A stretch of DNA of 64,000 nucleotides, from contig CAKNXK010000013.1 of assembly GCA_932182025.1 (NCBI GenBank), positions 1 through 64,000 on the forward strand. The letters run 5' to 3'. The position numbers and the translations under genes were made by a program. The stretch comes from an uncultured Candidatus Melainabacteria bacterium. Its GTDB lineage: Bacteria; Cyanobacteriota; Vampirovibrionia; Gastranaerophilales; Gastranaerophilaceae. Below the pieces are notes generated by a model, which did no database searches, had not been told where the DNA came from, and saw only the letters and a program-made list of their open reading frames with translations. Shown here one piece after another: positions 61,543 to 64,000 of the stretch; the first letter of the stretch is position 1; each line of letters starts with the position of its first letter.

Positions 61543-63702
61543 TTATGCTCCAAGAGCAGCTTCATAAAATTTAGCAAAAAGATCCATTACTGTTTTAAAA
61601 TCTACTGTTATTTGGAACGTAGTTTTTTTGTAAGCTTCTGCAAATACCAAGCCTAAATTACCACCCTCATTTCGCTGTGCGCAAGCAGTGTCTTCTTTAT
61701 ACCATTTTTTTATACCATAGTTATATTGTTCGCCATCATAAATATAACTTGGAAAATTATTTGATTTTTTACCAGCCCAGTTATTTGGTGCTCCATCAAA
61801 TGCCATATTATAAAGAGCTTTAACTTTATTAGCAGCTATTTCTAATGCTTCTGAGTCATAATTTCCAGTTGCAGCACAAGCAGATTTCATCGTATCAACA
61901 AAACCAGAGAAATTATTTTTAGCTGTTGCGATAGCTGTTAACCAATCGTATTTTTTATCAGCTGTAAATCCATCATTATTATCACACTCTAAAGTACCTA
62001 AAAGATTCAATCTGCCATTAGATGAGTATAAGAATTGCATATTAGCGCTAATCTGGCTGTTGCCGTTTACTTTTGCTCCTTCAGTTGAGTCATTGTAATA
62101 CACAGCATAGCCACTGAATGAATAATTATTATTGTTTACAGAGCTCCAATCAATCGTTTTTGATGGAGTTTTTGCTGTTTCCTCTTCTACAACTTTATTA
62201 TTAATTTCTGCAATCAAACCAAACAATGTTTTCATTTTAGTCGCTAACTGGATAGTATCTTCAAATGCCTCTATAGCAGTTTTGTGATCTGAACCAAATA
62301 CTTTTACTACAGCTGCTGAATAGTCACCGCCCATTGCTTTTGCTGCATCACAGTATTTAATAGCTTTTTCTTTTGCTTTTTCCAAATCTGAACTATTACG
62401 CTCAAAATCTTTTTGTAAACTATCAAGCGCACCGGTACCGCCAGCAGCACCATTAATCATGCTTGTAACTTCTTCAACTACAGCTGCTTGTACTTTTGCC
62501 CAATCAACAGCACCATTTGTCATTAAGCTTTCATCACCGGAATTAATTCGTTCAATAATTCCTTGAAGAAGAGATGCATAGTCTTTTGATGTTTTATAGT
62601 TATTCAAAAACAAATCTGCATTATCACTAAGAGCTGTTTTTACAGCAGTCTTGAACTCGTCTGAAATATTATCACGATATTTTTTGTAAACATTTATAGT
62701 ATTATCTAAGGTTTTGTACTCTTTAGAATTTTTAAATGCATTCTTAATTTCATCAAGCTTACTAACTAATGTATCAAATAAAGATTTACCAGCTGCTGCT
62801 GTGATATTAGATGTTTCAAGATAGCTTTCAATAAATTTATTTAATACTTCATCAAATTCTTTTTCATATCCAGTAAATCTTGATTTTTCTTCTGATAATT
62901 TATCTGAAATCTTTTTAAAAATAACAGCATTTTGAGCATCATTCAATTTTGTATTGTCATAGCCGTAATTACTTACATTAATTGTACCGCAATCACCAAG
63001 ACCTGCAGTTTTCAAATAGCTGTTGATCAAATTCTTAATTTTTGATTCTATATCAGCTGCACCAAGTTGTTTTACTTGGTCATTATCACCAACTTTTAAT
63101 AACTCTGCTTGAATATAATTATTAACAATTGTTGTCAAAGTCTTATCATTAGCAATATCATAGTTAATGCCTGCTCCATTAATCAAGCTTTTTACTGCAG
63201 CTGATGATGTATACTGATCTGCTAATACTTCTGCAGTTGCCTTATTATAAGCAGCAGGTAATGCTTCATTTAATAATTCTTCTAAAGACTTACCACATGA
63301 CTCATTGTAATTTTCTACAACACCGATTAATGCTGATGCCATTTTGCCTGTCCAAGAAGCAATAAATTCAGTTTTTACAATCCCATTTGGAGTATTTTCT
63401 GAAATAAGTTGTTCAAGCTTTTCGTAGTTACTAATAGTTGCTTCCATTTTTTCCAACTCAGTACCATCAAGCTTATTGTTGTTTACATTTGAGTCAATGC
63501 TTGCCCAAAATCTATTGAATACATCAGCAGAAATATCCTTGATGCTTACGCCGCACCAATTTTCGAAATCAGAACCACTTAGGTATTCACGCATTTCACC
63601 TTTAGTAATTTCATTGTTCTTATTTATATCTGCTTTTTCTTTCCAATCATCCTGTTTAGCTAAAAACAAATAAATAGATGATGATGAAATCTTCTCTGAC
63701 AT
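61543..63702 (-). CDS. Large EF-hand, helix-rich hypothetical protein (719 aa)
   Basis: I do not recognise the whole protein. I chose the ATG at 63702 (MSEKISSSSIYLFLAKQDDW) because AGGAGTAA precedes it. Near the N-terminus are two EF-hand loops, DINKNNEITKGE and DSNVNNNKLDGTE, so it should bind calcium. The remaining 600 residues are helical, acidic and rich in Asn/Asp/Lys, ending in a beta-rich C-terminal region around residues 555-700. No signal peptide is visible. Its promoter resembles that of the 1267-residue gene at 44682, and the two share a similar composition. A secreted role is inference. Confidence 0.75.
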   Translation of the reverse strand: MSEKISSSSIYLFLAKQDDWKEKADINKNNEITKGEMREYLSGSDFENWCGVSIKDISADVFNRFWASIDSNVNNNKLDGTELEKMEATISNYEKLEQLISENTPNGIVKTEFIASWTGKMASALIGVVENYNESCGKSLEELLNEALPAAYNKATAEVLADQYTSSAAVKSLINGAGINYDIANDKTLTTIVNNYIQAELLKVGDNDQVKQLGAADIESKIKNLINSYLKTAGLGDCGTINVSNYGYDNTKLNDAQNAVIFKKISDKLSEEKSRFTGYEKEFDEVLNKFIESYLETSNITAAAGKSLFDTLVSKLDEIKNAFKNSKEYKTLDNTINVYKKYRDNISDEFKTAVKTALSDNADLFLNNYKTSKDYASLLQGIIERINSGDESLMTNGAVDWAKVQAAVVEEVTSMINGAAGGTGALDSLQKDFERNSSDLEKAKEKAIKYCDAAKAMGGDYSAAVVKVFGSDHKTAIEAFEDTIQLATKMKTLFGLIAEINNKVVEEETAKTPSKTIDWSSVNNNNYSFSGYAVYYNDSTEGAKVNGNSQISANMQFLYSSNGRLNLLGTLECDNNDGFTADKKYDWLTAIATAKNNFSGFVDTMKSACAATGNYDSEALEIAANKVKALYNMAFDGAPNNWAGKKSNNFPSYIYDGEQYNYGIKKWYKEDTACAQRNEGGNLGLVFAEAYKKTTFQITVDFKTVMDLFAKFYEAALGA

Positions 63703-63776
63703 AGCATTACTCCTAAGTTTTAAGTTCCCTTTTTTCAATTTTTACAACTCAATACATATTGTGTTGTGTATTATTA

Positions 63777-63830
63777 TTTACGGCAATATAACGCAAGAAC
63801 TTTAGGGATAATTTAAAAATTGTTACAAAA
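63777..63830 (-). promoter_or_regulatory. Promoter with sigma-28-like match and TGTAACAA box, second copy
   Basis: On the minus strand TAAAGTTC (63804-63797), 12 bases, and GCCGTAAA (63784-63777) resemble the sigma-28 consensus. TTTTGTAACAATT (63830-63818) is again 13 bases upstream of the first box. The sigma-A reading is TTGTAA-N18-TAAAGT. Confidence 0.55.
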
Positions 63831-63863
63831 TTTAACATATACTAACTGAATTACTTCACATTC

Positions 63864-63920
63864 ATTCGCAAAGACATGACATAATAGCGACTAAGCCACG
63901 TCATTGCGAGTATTCATGAG
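63864..63920. repeat. GTCATTGCGAG-type imperfect inverted repeat
   Basis: ATTCGCAAAGACATGAC on the left and GTCATTGCGAGTAT on the right form an imperfect inverted repeat around about 20 bases. The CGTCATTGCGAG core is a widespread small palindromic repeat in many bacterial genomes. It is intergenic. Confidence 0.55.
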
Positions 63921-63945
63921 ACAAGTCAATCAAAATAACCAACCA

Positions 63946-64000
63946 GTGTGAACCAATTTGTAGTTTGTTCAAAAGGCAGATTTGTAACCACACTAAAAAC
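63946..64000 (+). repeat. Dispersed VCSKG element, copy C (cut by the window edge)
   Basis: CCAGTGTGAACC continues with a frame V-N-Q-F-V-V-C-S-K-G-R-F-V, matching copy A at about 40 of 55 positions, including AAAGGC and TTTGTAA. The right arm of the predicted stem would lie beyond the window. Confidence 0.65.

Overview
The window is AT-rich (about one third G+C by eye) and encodes a diderm bacterium: it has a type V autotransporter, a TolC/RND/periplasmic-adaptor efflux system, a PilT retraction ATPase and a FliI/SctN-type export ATPase. Housekeeping proteins are of ordinary bacterial type. Several lineage-type hypotheticals carry a short [I/L][S/N]FKG tag, large coiled-coil and EF-hand proteins recur, and rubrerythrin points to an anaerobic life. 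Together these suggest a non-photosynthetic cyanobacterial relative (Vampirovibrionia/Melainabacteria, order Gastranaerophilales, gut type). That placement is inference from gene style; no rRNA lies in the window.

Layout. 1-388: no gene; a G+C-richer repeat-like patch and a terminator. 389-6508 (-): giant autotransporter and rubrerythrin. 6705-10451: prs (+), pilT (-) and a solitary FliI/SctN ATPase (+). 10455-17481: divergent ABC1/UbiB-like kinase, an FKG-tag protein, dusB and a TPR protein. 17682-19967 (-): two coiled-coil proteins. 20046-22741: rlmD-type methyltransferase, DnaQ-type exonuclease, thioredoxin. 22774-27950: ugd, tRNA-Ile(GAT), hypotheticals, pnuC, another FKG-tag protein. 28063-34864: YeiH-type membrane protein and a complete RND efflux operon. 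34978-36531: two doubtful small ORFs, then rplJ-rplL behind an L10 leader and a good sigma-A promoter. 36900-39265: GT39-type membrane glycosyltransferase and UDP-xylose synthase. 39341-43951 (+): thioesterase, pseudouridine synthase, coaE, orphan DNA methyltransferase, DUF167 protein, NhaC-type antiporter. 43962-48485 (-): small coiled-coil protein and a 1267-residue LysM-like protein. 48687-57460 (+): grpE, dnaJ, beta-propeller protein, O-methyltransferase, glmU, rph, DUF475 protein, cca and a glycosyltransferase. 57452-61224: surface-glycan glycosyltransferases. 61322-63702: rpsU and an EF-hand protein. The right edge holds two repeat elements.

How the genes fit together. Ugd and the UXS-type decarboxylase would make UDP-glucuronate and UDP-xylose, and GlmU makes UDP-GlcNAc; these are donors for the glycosyltransferases at 36900-38324 and 56600-61224. 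The tRNA-Ile gene lacks an encoded CCA, which the cca product would add.

Most interesting signals. (1) Five genes for large or coiled-coil proteins share an upstream architecture: TGTAACAA exactly 15 nt before a TAAAG/AAAT box. Two of them also match the flagellar sigma-28 consensus, and three share a TATATGTAAGA...AAAGATGG leader. (2) A dispersed element, three copies in the window, has a conserved core that reads N-x-x-V-(V/I)-C-S-K-G and is followed, in the two complete copies, by arms that keep pairing with different sequences. (3) A palindromic element sits in-frame twice inside cca and once between the efflux genes. (4) The FKG tag recurs in otherwise unrecognised proteins.
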